From: Begonia masoniana
Lineage: Eukaryota; Streptophyta; Magnoliopsida; Cucurbitales; Begoniaceae
Reading direction: 5' to 3'
DNA: 64,000 nt
Assembly: GCA_022432975.1 (NCBI GenBank)
Contig: CM039509.1
Location: forward strand, 45,946,611 to 46,010,610
Within the stretch, counting starts at the first letter, position 1. Each line of letters begins with the position of its first letter. The position numbers and the translations under genes are program-made. The notes under the pieces were generated by a model that had not been told where the DNA came from, did no database searches, and saw only the letters and a program-made list of their open reading frames with translations. Positions 47,725 through 58,479 of this stretch are shown here, piece by piece.

Positions 47725-48486
47725 TGTGACGACCCCAACCCGATCAGGGCCGCCACGGACTTGCCGTGACATAACTATTACCTAAGCTCTCGTATTTTCT
47801 CATAAAACTTTTTCACTTTTGCTTAACACTTTAAAGAAAACGACCTAGACAATCAACCCACCTCTAACAACCTTTAGGGTCTACTTGACTTAAACATTTG
47901 AGCGTAAAAACATTTCGACTTTTAAAACATTTAAAACTAGACTAAAACCATTAATAACTTAAAACGAATAAAACATTTACCAATTAAAGTAAAATCAGTT
48001 AAAACAAAACACTAATATAACCTATACTTTCAAGAAAACAAACTGCGTGGATCGCTCTAAAAATCGAGCGTATCCTTACCTGTTTTAAAATGACCAAACA
48101 GTTCAAAATACCCAAACAGTTCCAGTATGATCTCCAAAATAAGACTACACATTTTAGGACGTTCTACTACCACATCCTATACATCAAAAACTCTACTTAC
48201 ATACATTTCCTATCAAAACTAATCGATCCACACATGTAACATTTTCATACTTTCATCCATCACATTCTATACATATACATAGAACTCTCAATCTACATAC
48301 TTAAATATTTTCATACTTTCATAAACAAATCTACACGTAGACCTACTAACCAATAAGACCAACTCACATCATTCGACATACATCACTCAAGCCATAGGAC
48401 CATCAAGCCAAACCAAAACACACGCCGTCGCCACGAGCACCGTCCGTCGACCACCTATTCTTTGTCATCGAGTTCACACCTGTCAC

Positions 48487-49016
48487 CTACATCATGCAAC
48501 ATAAACAGTAAGCCTAATGCTTAGTAAGGGAACGTACTAAACTTAACATTTACATAGATGCATGACATTTATAAAACATTTTCGTTTCGTTTCGTAAAAC
48601 CTTTTTCTCGCCCCGTGAGAAACATACAGTCAGAACCCGTGAGAACATACAGTCAGAACTCGTGAGAACATACAGTCAGAACCATGAGAACATACAGTCA
48701 GAACCATGAGAACATACAGTCAGAACCTCAAAATCGTTCGTTATCTTGACATTTCATAAAAACATGCTTATAAACAGTTCGTATGCACTTTAAGAAAACA
48801 TGATGCATGAGGAGTTCATAGACATACATAGACATATCATCAACCATTCACATCGTACATGGACATATACTATTCTTAACGAACTTCACAAACATCTAAC
48901 ATTCTAAGCTCACCCACTCATTAATGCTCCCCACCCATCATAATCAATCATAAAATAATAAAACCTAACGTTGCCACGATGTAGGGCCTAAGGGCCGGAA
49001 AACCTACACCACTTAC
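48487..49016 (-). other. Intron-like module of LTR 47725-49072
   Basis: Minus strand: CAG/GTAAGT donor at 49016, hairpin GGCCCTTAGGCCC then TACATC, ACTAAGCATTAGGCTTA stem with CTTAC box, acceptor GATGTAG/GTGACA ending at 48487. Span 530 nt. Confidence 0.45.
48612..48730 (-). repeat. 22-24-bp tandem repeat, five copies
   Basis: GAGAACATACAGTCAGAACC recurs five times between about 48615 and 48727 at 22-24 bp spacing, inside the intron-like module. Confidence 0.85.
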
Positions 49017-49466
49017 CTGGCGTCCGTACTAGCCGCGCACCTCCATAGTGTCGTCTCCACCTAAGCATTTCTTCAACATAGTAGAGCATACTTTAGAACA
49101 TGATGAAGAAGAGAGAAGAAATTTTTGTCACCAAGTTCTTACCTTTGTTTTTTTTTTTTAAATGTTATCTTATCCTTCTCCTAAAGTCTGGTTCCACATA
49201 AAGCTAACTGCCAGCTCGTTAAAGTTCCCATCCCACATCGTCACATCCAATGCCAGAAAAGAGAAGACTAGCTGTTAAAAACCCATCTGACCCGTTAACT
49301 GATTTCCCAAACTCGTGCTGAATCAAGGAATCTTAACTGACAAGAACGATGTTATTTCCATAAGTTTCAACCTTCGTGTGCAGCGATTGGGGAGGAGAGA
49401 GGCCATCTCGAGTGCTTTATGTTAAAGTAGCGATCATATAGTGCAAAAATTGCTCAAGTATCAAAA

Positions 49467-51443
49467 TGGACAAAAAATAGACTCGCGACAAAACCGTTAT
49501 CCCCCGCGGGGAGTTTTTTTGAAGAGACCAGTTTTGGCTGCGTGTGGAAACGGCAAACCATTCTCCGAGGGGCATTTTTGAGGGTGGAAGACTCCTCCGC
49601 GTTTCGTGGCCTGCTCGTGCCCTGTAGCCCCCTCGGTGGAATGGTTGCCGTTCTCTAACACGCGGCAAACCGTTTCTACTTCAGAAAACTCCCCGCGGAG
49701 AATCCTTCACCTAACAATGTGACGTCGTGATCCGCTAAACTTCAAATGCCATAACTTTTACTACGGGTTTATCGTTTTGGCTTTTAAATCTTAAATCGAA
49801 GCGCTCGCCAATGCCACACATGTCATGTCTTTTTTGGGACAAAATAGATCGTTTAGCCTTTTTTTCACTTCGGCATCCGAATATTTTACAAATTATTCTC
49901 TATATTATTTGTGATTTTATTAGAATTGTCCTTAAATATTTGCTATTTTATTTAAGGGTTGTATTTCGAATCGATAATTATTCTTCAAGATATTAAAATT
50001 AAGGTTTCTCAAATAGTTACCATTTTGGTGTCGATAGTCAATTAGGTAAGCTATTTTGAGAAACTTTAATTTTCATAATTTTTGAATAATAATTTTCCGA
50101 CATTTCGAATACACCCTAAATAAATAGTTAACTTTTTAAGGAAATTGTAATAAAAAGCAAATAATACTAATAGTTCGGAAAATCTTCGGATGTCTACTTG
50201 AAGCTTAAAAGATAATTCGTGCCCTACAACGCATGAATGTGTGGGCGCGCGGAGCTTCGATTTGATATTGTAACTTTCCAAATGGATACCCATAACAAAA
50301 TTTTTGGTCATTTGAAGTTTAGCGGATCACCACATCACATTGTTGAGTTTGATACTCCCTCACGGGAGTTTTTCTGAGGATAACAGGTTGCCGCGTGCGG
50401 AGAACGGCAAACTTCTCACCGAGGGGCATTTGTGAGGGTGAGATCACCGAGCACGTGAGGGGGGCACGTGTAACTCCCTAATACTGTACCCAATTTTCCG
50501 GATATATTTTTTTTTATACATCGAATAAACTCTATGCGAAATTTAAAAAACCGAAAACCAAATTCGTAAACGTTTGAATCTAGTTTGAAAAACCATCTAT
50601 TAAACTCTAAACATTACGGAAAACCTTCATTAAACTTAAAATCAATTTAAAACAAAACTAAAACCATTTAATTAAACAATACTAGCCAAACATCTACAAA
50701 ATACAAACCTCACCATTTCACTAACCAAATTCTATCTATACCATATTTCTAGCCACCGCACTAACATACGCTTCACAATCAAACTAACTCGAGCATCCCG
50801 ATGCTCATAACGTCTTCCGAATTCCCACCAAAAACCGAGTCGAAATACAAATATAACAAAACAAGTACATTTTCACAAATAAACCTGCGTGGTTCCGTTG
50901 AAAGCTTAACATATCCTCCTGTTTCAAGAAAATACCAAGCGTTCCATATCATTCAATAACTAATTAACAAAAACGCCTTATAACAACATTTAGCCAACCC
51001 TGTACATCATCTATTCAGCTACCAGAACCAAACACCTAATATTTCAACTCTACGTTTCATCTAACTAACCCATCCTTAACCCCAACCCTCATACCTTTAT
51101 TTCATCCCCACGGTCAAAATGCGCACCGACTGCTCAGCACACTACACAGGTGACCTTCCGTGGAATTTCTCGCCAACAAAGCCGTGATAGGTAGATTTGG
51201 GGCTGTGACCCAATCCCAGACAGACATATCCTAGCTGGAAAATTGGGCAGAGGAAAAAAAAAAAACTCCGTTACAGCCTTGAACGCAGGGGGGGGGTGGG
51301 GATGGGGGAGGGTCTTCACTCTCACAAGTCCCCCTCGGACAACGGTTTTTGGCCTGTTCTCCACACGTGCGGCAAACCGTTCTCTTTAGCAACCTCCCCG
51401 CGAGGGCATAACGGTTTGTCGCGAGTCTTCCTTTTTGTGTGCG
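49467..51443. mobile_element. Foldback element, copy D1
   Basis: Inverted-repeat element with outer arms rich in CTCCCCGCG and CAAACCGTT words and a central AT-rich palindrome (about 49620-50440, centre near 50030). It is interrupted by a chimeric LTR at 50469-51275. Same element as at 55389. Confidence 0.8.
50469..51275. mobile_element. Chimeric solo LTR, copy D1
   Basis: Degraded copy of the LTR at 56401-57208. Left flank GCACG is preserved; the right flank reads GCCTT after an indel-rich stretch. Confidence 0.75.
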
Positions 51444-52468
51444 AAAAGTACGTTTGGGCATCAGTTTTTTTGTCTTTGACTTAAGTTCGCGGCCGGATTT
51501 TGGATTTGCCCTTTTATTTTTTGGAAAATGCAATTTAGTCACCTTACTAGTTGACGCATTACAAATTAATTGTATATGTTAAATCCAGCACATTGCATAA
51601 TATGTTTTCCACCTAACAAATTGTTTTAATCTATTTCTAACTACTTTTATATTTTTACCTGATTGAAACTCATCAATCTCTATGCAATGATTTCGAATTC
51701 CTGTTCTTTATTACGATAGAGAGTTGGAACCACACTTTATTAAATGAAATCGTGGTATACATGGGCTGCAGCTCCACGAATAAATTAATGACACTATCTA
51801 AAAATGGTGAAAGCTGGAAATGAAATTTGCACTTGTAAATAAGTCAGATATTAATTCAATTCCTTTTAATCTATTCTACTTTGTTATAGCCAGGGGGCCA
51901 GGATCTTCAATTTCCTCTTAACGTTACCCATGAATCCAGTCACACCTTTTATTTAGCAGATTCCCAGGTCTCCAAGAAGACACAGGTCAGAACAAACCTA
52001 GCCGATAGCGAGATATCGGTTTGTTCACGGTCTGGCCGTCGAATTCACATAGTAGAAACACATGTTTAGAACATGTGAGATGGATAGAAGACATTTTGGT
52101 CTCCAAGTCCTTACTTTTTTTTTACTTTAAATCTTATCCTCTCCAAAAAGTCGGGGTTCATCACAAAGCTTCTTCTGCGCTTAAGTTCCCATCCCACCGT
52201 CACAGACCAAGTGCCAGAAAAAATAGAATCACCAGCTGTTTAAACCCAATCTGACTTAACTGATTGCCCAAACTCTTGCTGATCAGGACTCTTACCTGAC
52301 AAAAAGTACCTGTTGATCAGAAGTTCAACCTTTGTGGGCATATCTTTGGGAGGAGAGGCATCTCAGAGTGCTTTATGTTAAGTAGCAGACCAGATAGAAA
52401 GGTATTTGTTGATGAGCAAGATGACTCGGTCTGAGAAAGTTAAAGATTCAGCTTCCATGGCCAACCCT

Positions 52469-52475
52469 TATAAAT
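52469..52475 (+). promoter_or_regulatory. TATA box of the GEM-like pseudogene
   Basis: TATAAAT, same position relative to the start codon as in the intact gene. Confidence 0.6.
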
Positions 52476-52549
52476 CACGTCTTGATTAGAAACAGAAGGG
52501 CATCATTTCTTGGTTTCAGTTTGGTTTTTTAGCATAAATTGCGTCAAAG

Positions 52550-53193
52550 ATGAAAAACTCACAGCCGAGGGAATTGTTTGCCGTAAACCCAATCGCTCCA
52601 GCTTGCTTGGCGAGATTTCTGCCGTCCTGTGAGAATTCTACACTTCCATCTCGCCGGCTAGTTCTGATTGTCAAGTTTCAACAATGTAAATCTCTCTCCT
52701 CTGATAAAAATGGTGGTCACTGCTAGAAAGAATGTTTACTAATTCTTTTCTGATAGTGCAGTAGCCAAAATTTGCCCTCAACGCAAATGAGTTGCGCATT
52801 GATCCGAGAACATGTAAGGCTGAAACGTGAATTGAATATGACCTTTTTACAATCTTAGATCTTCAAATATGAAATGGTTTGTTCTTATGACATTGCATGA
52901 GACTTCTACCCAAATTACAGAACTGTGAAGAGTAAGCTGAGTTAGGAGCGAATTCTGCAGTAGCGGTTCAGGAAGGTGTAAGGAAGTTATTTACAGTGAA
53001 GCGGAGAGAAGCTAGCTGAAGTCAACCAATGCTATTTACACACAGCTGACCAATTGCAGGGTCTTCTTTTTCATTTCCACAGCGAAGAGAGCCTTCTGCA
53101 GTGAGAGATTACCAAGTCTGCTCCCCAAATGGAGACAGATGAGAATCCATTAACAAGGTTGTGGTTCCTCTGGGAGATAAGAAGAGTGCTGGC
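52550..53193 (+). pseudogene. GEM-like (GRAM domain) pseudogene in D1
   Basis: Aligns along all three exons of the intact gene at 58480. The start codon context (ATGAAAAACTCA) is kept, but exon 1 is already frameshifted within ten codons and the intron 2 acceptor lost its AG (ATTGCATGAGA instead of ATTGCAGTGAGA). Exon 3 carries several single-base losses, including around CCATTAACAAGG. Homology ends at about 53193, before the last third of exon 3; the following 100 bases are unrelated. If the indels are consensus errors, it could instead be a truncated real paralog. Confidence 0.8.
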
Positions 53194-53308
53194 AGTGACT
53201 TTTGTAGTCCGCATCAGATATGCTTCTGTGAGCGCTCTAGTGCTAGCATTACGGCTTTTCTCTGCCACCACTTTGTTGCGGTCATAGTAGGCAGACTAAA
53301 AAAAACTG

Positions 53309-53596
53309 TATATAATACGAGGGGATTCTTGAATCCTTGAGATAGTTTTTGGAACGAGTTTTACCCCTCTCATTCTATCATGATATAAGAGCTAAAAAAC
53401 TCTGTACTATATGAAGACCGATTAAACACGCTAGATGGTGAAAAAAAAAAAAAAAAAACTTATTGCGCTATACGTATAAGCGAGTGTTGTCCTATATTGA
53501 CAGAAAGAAAACCAAAGATCATGTATATAATATGAAGGGATTTTCTTAATCTTTGAGATAACTTTTGGAATTAGTTTTACCCCTCTCATTCTGTTC
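53309..53596. mobile_element. Possible small LTR (TRIM-like) relic
   Basis: Two direct repeats of about 75 bp (53309-53380 and 53523-53594; both end TTTTACCCCTCTCATTCT), 214 bp apart. A primer-site-like ATGATATAAGAGC follows the first. TGTTGTCC at about 53486 could start the second LTR. No coding sequence. Confidence 0.35.
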
Positions 53597-53759
53597 GTAT
53601 ATTAAAATTCTCTGCTTCTATTATACAGCTAACATGGCAGCTCTTAACGTTTTACTCCCACATCTTCGCCAACTAACTGAAAGCGTTGATTTCTATCAAC
53701 GAAGGATATACAATCGAGAAGACTTGACGACGCTAAATATATACAAAACCATCTGAATT

Positions 53760-54290
53760 AACTATATGAGAAACAGTGGTAGTTAGGAATCTTACCTGTC
53801 AAGAAACCAACTGTCATCTCATAAAAATTCAACCTTTCTGGGTATATGATTTTGGAGGATTTTAAGCAATGAAAGGCCATTTCAGAGTGCTTCATGGTAA
53901 AGTAGCAGAAAAGATTGCATAACATGTGAAAAATGGGAAGTGACGTGGCTATGACTTGGCACTTTTCCAGTTTCATTTAACATCACCAGCAACATACCCA
54001 GTCAATCAGAAGATAGTATAGTAAATTTTCTCACGTCATCCATTATTTAGCAGTAGATGAGCAAGCGAAGACTCAGGCACAGAAGAAGTGAGATAGAGCC
54101 GCCATAGCCAAACTTTATAAATACAGTCTATGATACACAACAATGGATCGGTCTCAGAAAAAATCACTTGTTTGGATGATGAAAAGCTCACTTGAAGAAC
54201 CAATTAGCTCTGATCCTGCTGACATGCCTTCTTTTCATTTCCACAGAGAAGTCATGTTTCTGCAGTGACACAGAATTCTTTACACAAAAT
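53760..54290 (+). pseudogene. Older GEM-like paralog remnant
   Basis: The promoter-like part (53790-53910: AATCTTACCTGTCAAGAAACC, GAGTGCTTCATGG) resembles the upstream region at 58190-58310. ATGAAAAGCTCACTTGAAG at 54179 resembles exon 1 and is joined after about 50 bases to an exon 3 interior (TTTCATTTCCACAGAGAAG, then CTGCAGTGA). Introns, exon 2 and most coding sequence are deleted. Confidence 0.65.
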
Positions 54291-54459
54291 AAATGTAGCC
54301 AAACATACATGCTGTCATTATTACACCGCAAAATCTAGCAAATCCAGGTCAAACTCATTCAACGACAGATTGCAAATGCATCAACTTAAGGACATATTTT
54401 TGTCTCTCTTGCACAAGTCAACTCAACATAAGGCACTAGAATTATTATTTTTTTTTTTC

Positions 54460-55388
54460 AATAAAATACAATTCCTTTACAAATTAATTTGTCTGTTAAA
54501 TCAATCACTTGTATACTATGTTTTCCACCTAACAACTTGTTTTAATCTAATTTGATGATTTTTAACCTGATTTCAAAATCAATCAATCTTCTATGCAATG
54601 ATTTCGAACTCTGTTGTTTATACTATAGACTTCAAAATTATATTAGAAATCATAGAGAGATTGAAAACCACACCTTATTAAAATAAAAATCGTGGTATAT
54701 ACGTGCTGAACTCAATAAATAAATTAATGACAATATTCAAAATGGTGAAAGTTGAAAGATGAAATTTGAATTTTGTAAATAACTACGAATATTAGATTCC
54801 AAATTACACTTTATCTATTTCTTTGTTATTTTCAAGATTTTCAACATTCATCTTAACCGTTACCCATTATCCAAATGAACACTTGTTGTATTTAACAGAT
54901 TCTTATGTCTCCAAAAGGACACAGGTTTGAACAAACCGGCCAATAGCAAGATGATCTGTTTGTTCAACTGGTTTGTCGGTCGAATTCAACATAGTAGAAC
55001 ATACTTTAGAACATGTGAGAAGGATAGAAGAAATTTTTGTCACCAAGTTCTTACCTTTGTTTTTTTTTTAATGTTAAATCTTATCCTTCTCCTAAAAGTC
55101 TGGTTCCATCATAAAGCTAATCTGCCAGCTCTTAAAGTTCCCATCCCACATCGTCACATACCAAGTGCCAGAAAAAGAGAAGCACTAGCTGTTAAAACCC
55201 AATCTGACTTAACTGATTTCCCAAACTCAGTGCTGATCAGGAATCTTACCTGACAAGAAACTAACTGTTAGTTCATAAAGGTTCAACCTTCGTGTGCATA
55301 GCATATTGGGGAGGAGAGGCCATCTCAGAGTGCTTTATGTTAAAGTAGCTGATCCAGATAGTGCAAAAAATGGCTCAAAGTATCAAAA
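54460..55388 (+). repeat. Extra copy of the GEM-like upstream region
   Basis: Diverged duplicate of 57420-58340 (shared words ATGTTTTCCACCTAACAA, CTATGCAATGATTTCGAA, TTAACCGTTACCCATTATCC, CCCATCCCACATCGTCACATACC). A third copy is at 51541-52400. It ends where the foldback begins and is not followed by a coding region. Confidence 0.85.
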
Positions 55389-57348
55389 ATGGACAAAAAA
55401 TAGACTCGCGACAAACCGTTATGCCCCCGCGGGGAGTTTTTTGAAAGAGAACAGTTTGCTGCGTGTGGAGAACGGCAAACCATTCTCCGAGGGGCATTTT
55501 TGAGGGTGAAGACTCCTCCGCGTTTACGTGGCCGTGCTCGTGCCCGTGCCCCCTCGGTGAAAATGGTTTGCCGTTCTCTACACGCGGCAAACCGTTCTAC
55601 TTCAGAAAACTCCCCGCGGAGAATCTTCACCTTTAACAATGTGACGTCGTGATCCGCTAAACTTCAAATGACCATAACTTTTACTACGGGTATCCGTTTT
55701 GGACTGTTAAAATATTAAATCGAAGCTCTCGCCAATGCCCACACATTTCATGTCTTTTTTGGGACCAAAATATATCGTTTAAGCCTTCAATTCGACATCC
55801 GAAGATTTTACAAATTATTCTCTATATTATTTGATTTTATTATAATTTCACTGAAATAGTTTGCTATTTTATTTAGGGTGTATTTCGAAATCGATAATTA
55901 TTATTCAAGATTATGAAAATTAAGGTTTCTCAAAATAGTTACCATTTTGATGTCGATATCAATTGGTAACTATTTTGAGAAACTTTAATTTTCATAATTT
56001 TGAATAATAATTGTCGATTTCGAAATACAACCCTAAATAAAATAGTTAACTATTTAAGGAAATTGTAATAAAAACAAATAATACATAAAATAGTTCGTAA
56101 AATCTTCGGATGTCGACTTGAAGGCTTAAAAGATAAATTTCGTGCCCTAAAAAGACATGAAATGTGTGGGCGTCGGCGAGAGCTTCGATTTGATATTTTA
56201 ACGGTCAAAATGGATACCCATAACAAAAGTTATGGTCATTTGAAGTTTAGCGGATCACCACATCACATTGTTGAGGGTGAAGAATCCTCACGGGGAGTTT
56301 TCTGAAGGAGAACAGTTTGCCGCGTGCGGAGAACGGCAAACTGTTCTCACCGAAGGGGCATTTGTGAGGGTGAAGATCACCCGCGCACGTGAGGGGCACG
56401 TGTAACATCCCTAATACTGTACCCAATTTCCCGTATATATTTTTTTTTTATACATCGAATAAACTCTATGCGAAATTTAAACCGAAAACCAAATTCGTAA
56501 AAACGTTGAATCTAGTTTGAAAAACCATCTATTAAAACTCTAAAACAATTAAGGAAAACCTTAATTAAAACTTAAAATCAATTTAAAACAAAACTTAAAA
56601 CCATTTAATTAAAACAATACGTATCCAAACATCTACAAAATACAACCTCACCATTTCACTAACACAATTCTATCTATACCATAATTTCTATCCACCTCAC
56701 TAACATACGCTTCACAATACAACTTAACATCAAGCATCCGATGCTCATACGTCTTCCGAAATACCACCACAAAACCGAGTCGAAATACAACTATAACAAA
56801 GTACATTTTCACGAAAATAAACTGCGTGGTTCCGTTTGAAAGCTTAACATATCCTCCTGTTTCAAAGAAAATACCAAGCAGTTCCATATCATTCAATAAC
56901 TAATTTAACAAAACGCCTTATAAAACAGTTAGCCAACACATCTGTACATCAATCTATCAGCTAACCAGAACCAAACATCCTAATATGTTCAACTATACAG
57001 TTTCATCTAACGTACCCATCATTAACCAAAACCTCTCAATACCTTTATTTACATCCCCACGGGTCAAAATGCGCACCGACTGCTCAGCACACTACCACAG
57101 GTGACCTTCCGGGAAGTTCTCGCCAAACAAAGCCGTGATAGGAGGATATTGGGCTGTGACCCAATCCCCAGAGCAGACAATATCTAGCTGGAAAATTGGG
57201 TCGTTACAGCACGTGAACGCGGGGGTCTTCACTCTCACAAGTGCCCCCTCGGGAGAACGTTTGCCGTTCTCCACATGCGCAAACCGTTCTTCTTTAGAAA
57301 ACTCCCCGCGAGGGCATAACGGTTTGTCGCGAGTCCATTTTTTGTGCG
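55389..57348. mobile_element. Foldback element with about 0.4-kb palindrome arms, copy D2
   Basis: Outer arms 55389-55545 and 57209-57348 are inverted repeats (GACTCGCGACAAACCGTTATGC against GCATAACGGTTTGTCGCGAGTC). Inside lies a near-perfect palindrome, about 55545-56365, centred near 55955 (GTTACCATTTTGATG / TATCAATTGGTAAC). A solo LTR (56401-57208) split the right arm; without it the element is about 1.15 kb. No transposase. A foldback or MITE-like element. Transcribed, it would form a long hairpin RNA. Confidence 0.85.
56401..57208. mobile_element. Chimeric solo LTR, 808 bp, target duplication GCACG
   Basis: Begins TGTAACATCC and ends GGGTCGTTACA with perfect GCACG repeats on both sides (56396-56400, 57209-57213), so it integrated as a unit. 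The left about 690 bp matches the LTR tail of 25247 and 30842. The right about 100 bp (GGTGACCTTCCGGGAAGTTC onward) matches the Cassandra LTR end at 399-500, including the 5S-derived 3' block, in the opposite sense. No coding sequence. Confidence 0.85.
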
Positions 57349-57419
57349 AAAATTAGTTGGATCAGTTTTTTGTCTTTGACTTAAAGTTCGAGCCGGATTT
57401 TGGATTTTGCCCTTTTATT

Positions 57420-58479
57420 TTTTGGTAAAATGCAATTTAGTCACTTACTATTTGAATCATTTACAAATTAATTTATATGTTAAATCAAGCACTTGCATAA
57501 TATGTTTTCCACCTAACAAATTGTTTTAATCTGATTTCTAACTACTTTGATAATTTTTAACCTGATTTGAAACTCAATCAATCTCCTATGCAATGATTTC
57601 GAATTCTGTTATTTATACGATAGAGAGATTGGAAACCACACTTTATTAAATGAAAATCGTGGTATACATGTGCTGAACTCCACGAATAAATTAATGACAA
57701 TATCTAAAATGGTGAAAGCTGGAAGATGAAATTTGCACTTTGTAAATAAGTCAGAATATTAGATTCCAAATTACACTTTTATCTATTTCTTTGTTATATC
57801 CAGGATCTTCAATATTCATCTTAACCGTTACCCATTATCCAGATGAACACTTGTATTTAGCAGATTCCCATGTCTCCAAAAGGACACAGGTCAGAACAAA
57901 CCAGCCGATAGCGAGATGATCGGTTTGTTCAACGTGTCTGTCCGTCGAATTCAACATAGTAGAACATTCTTTAGAACATGTGAGATGGATAGAAGAAATT
58001 TTGGTCTCCAAGTCCTTAACTTTTTTTTTTAATGTTAAATCTTATCCTTCTCCAAAAAGTCTGGGTTCATCACAAAGCTATTCTGCGCTCTTAAAGTCCC
58101 CATCCCACATCGTCACATACCAAGTGCCAGAAAAAGAGAAGCACCAGCTGTTAAAACCCAATCTGACTTAACTGATTTCCCAAACTCAGTGCTGATCAGG
58201 AATCTTACCTGACAAGAAAGTAACTGTTAGATCATAAAGGTTCAACCTTTGTGGGCATAGCATATTGGGGAGGAGAGGCCATCTCAGAGTGCTTTATGTT
58301 AAAGTAGCAGACACAGATAGAAAGGTAGTTGTTGATGAGCAGAGGATGACTCGGTCGGAGAAAAAGTTGAAGATACAGCTTCCATGGCCAACCCTTATAA
58401 ATTCACTCTTGATTAGAACAGAAGGGCATCATTTCTTTGTTTTCAGTTTGGTTTTTAGCATAAAATTTGACAGTCAAAG
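57420..58479 (+). promoter_or_regulatory. Upstream region of the GEM-like gene
   Basis: About 1 kb between the foldback and the start codon. TATAAATT at 58396-58403 lies 77 bases before the ATG. Contains a T-run at 58021. The whole region is repeated at 51541-52549 and, partly, at 54460-55388. Confidence 0.65.

Larger units (their letters stand above)
47725..49072 (-). mobile_element. Partial Ty3-type LTR (minus)
   Basis: + strand begins TGTGACGACCCC. It contains the intron-like module (48487-49016) and a 22-24-bp array within it. Homology stops at 49072, where GEM-like gene flank begins, so the LTR's promoter end was lost at that breakpoint. Confidence 0.7.
49073..53193 (+). repeat. Segmental duplication D1 of the GEM-like locus (degraded copy)
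   Basis: Colinear with 54987-59155 at a nearly constant offset of about 5.93 kb: promoter fragment, foldback (49467-51443), nested chimeric LTR, promoter, gene. D1 carries many single-base deletions and insertions relative to D2, spread evenly across gene and non-gene DNA. This is either an old tandem duplication or unpolished assembly. Confidence 0.85.
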
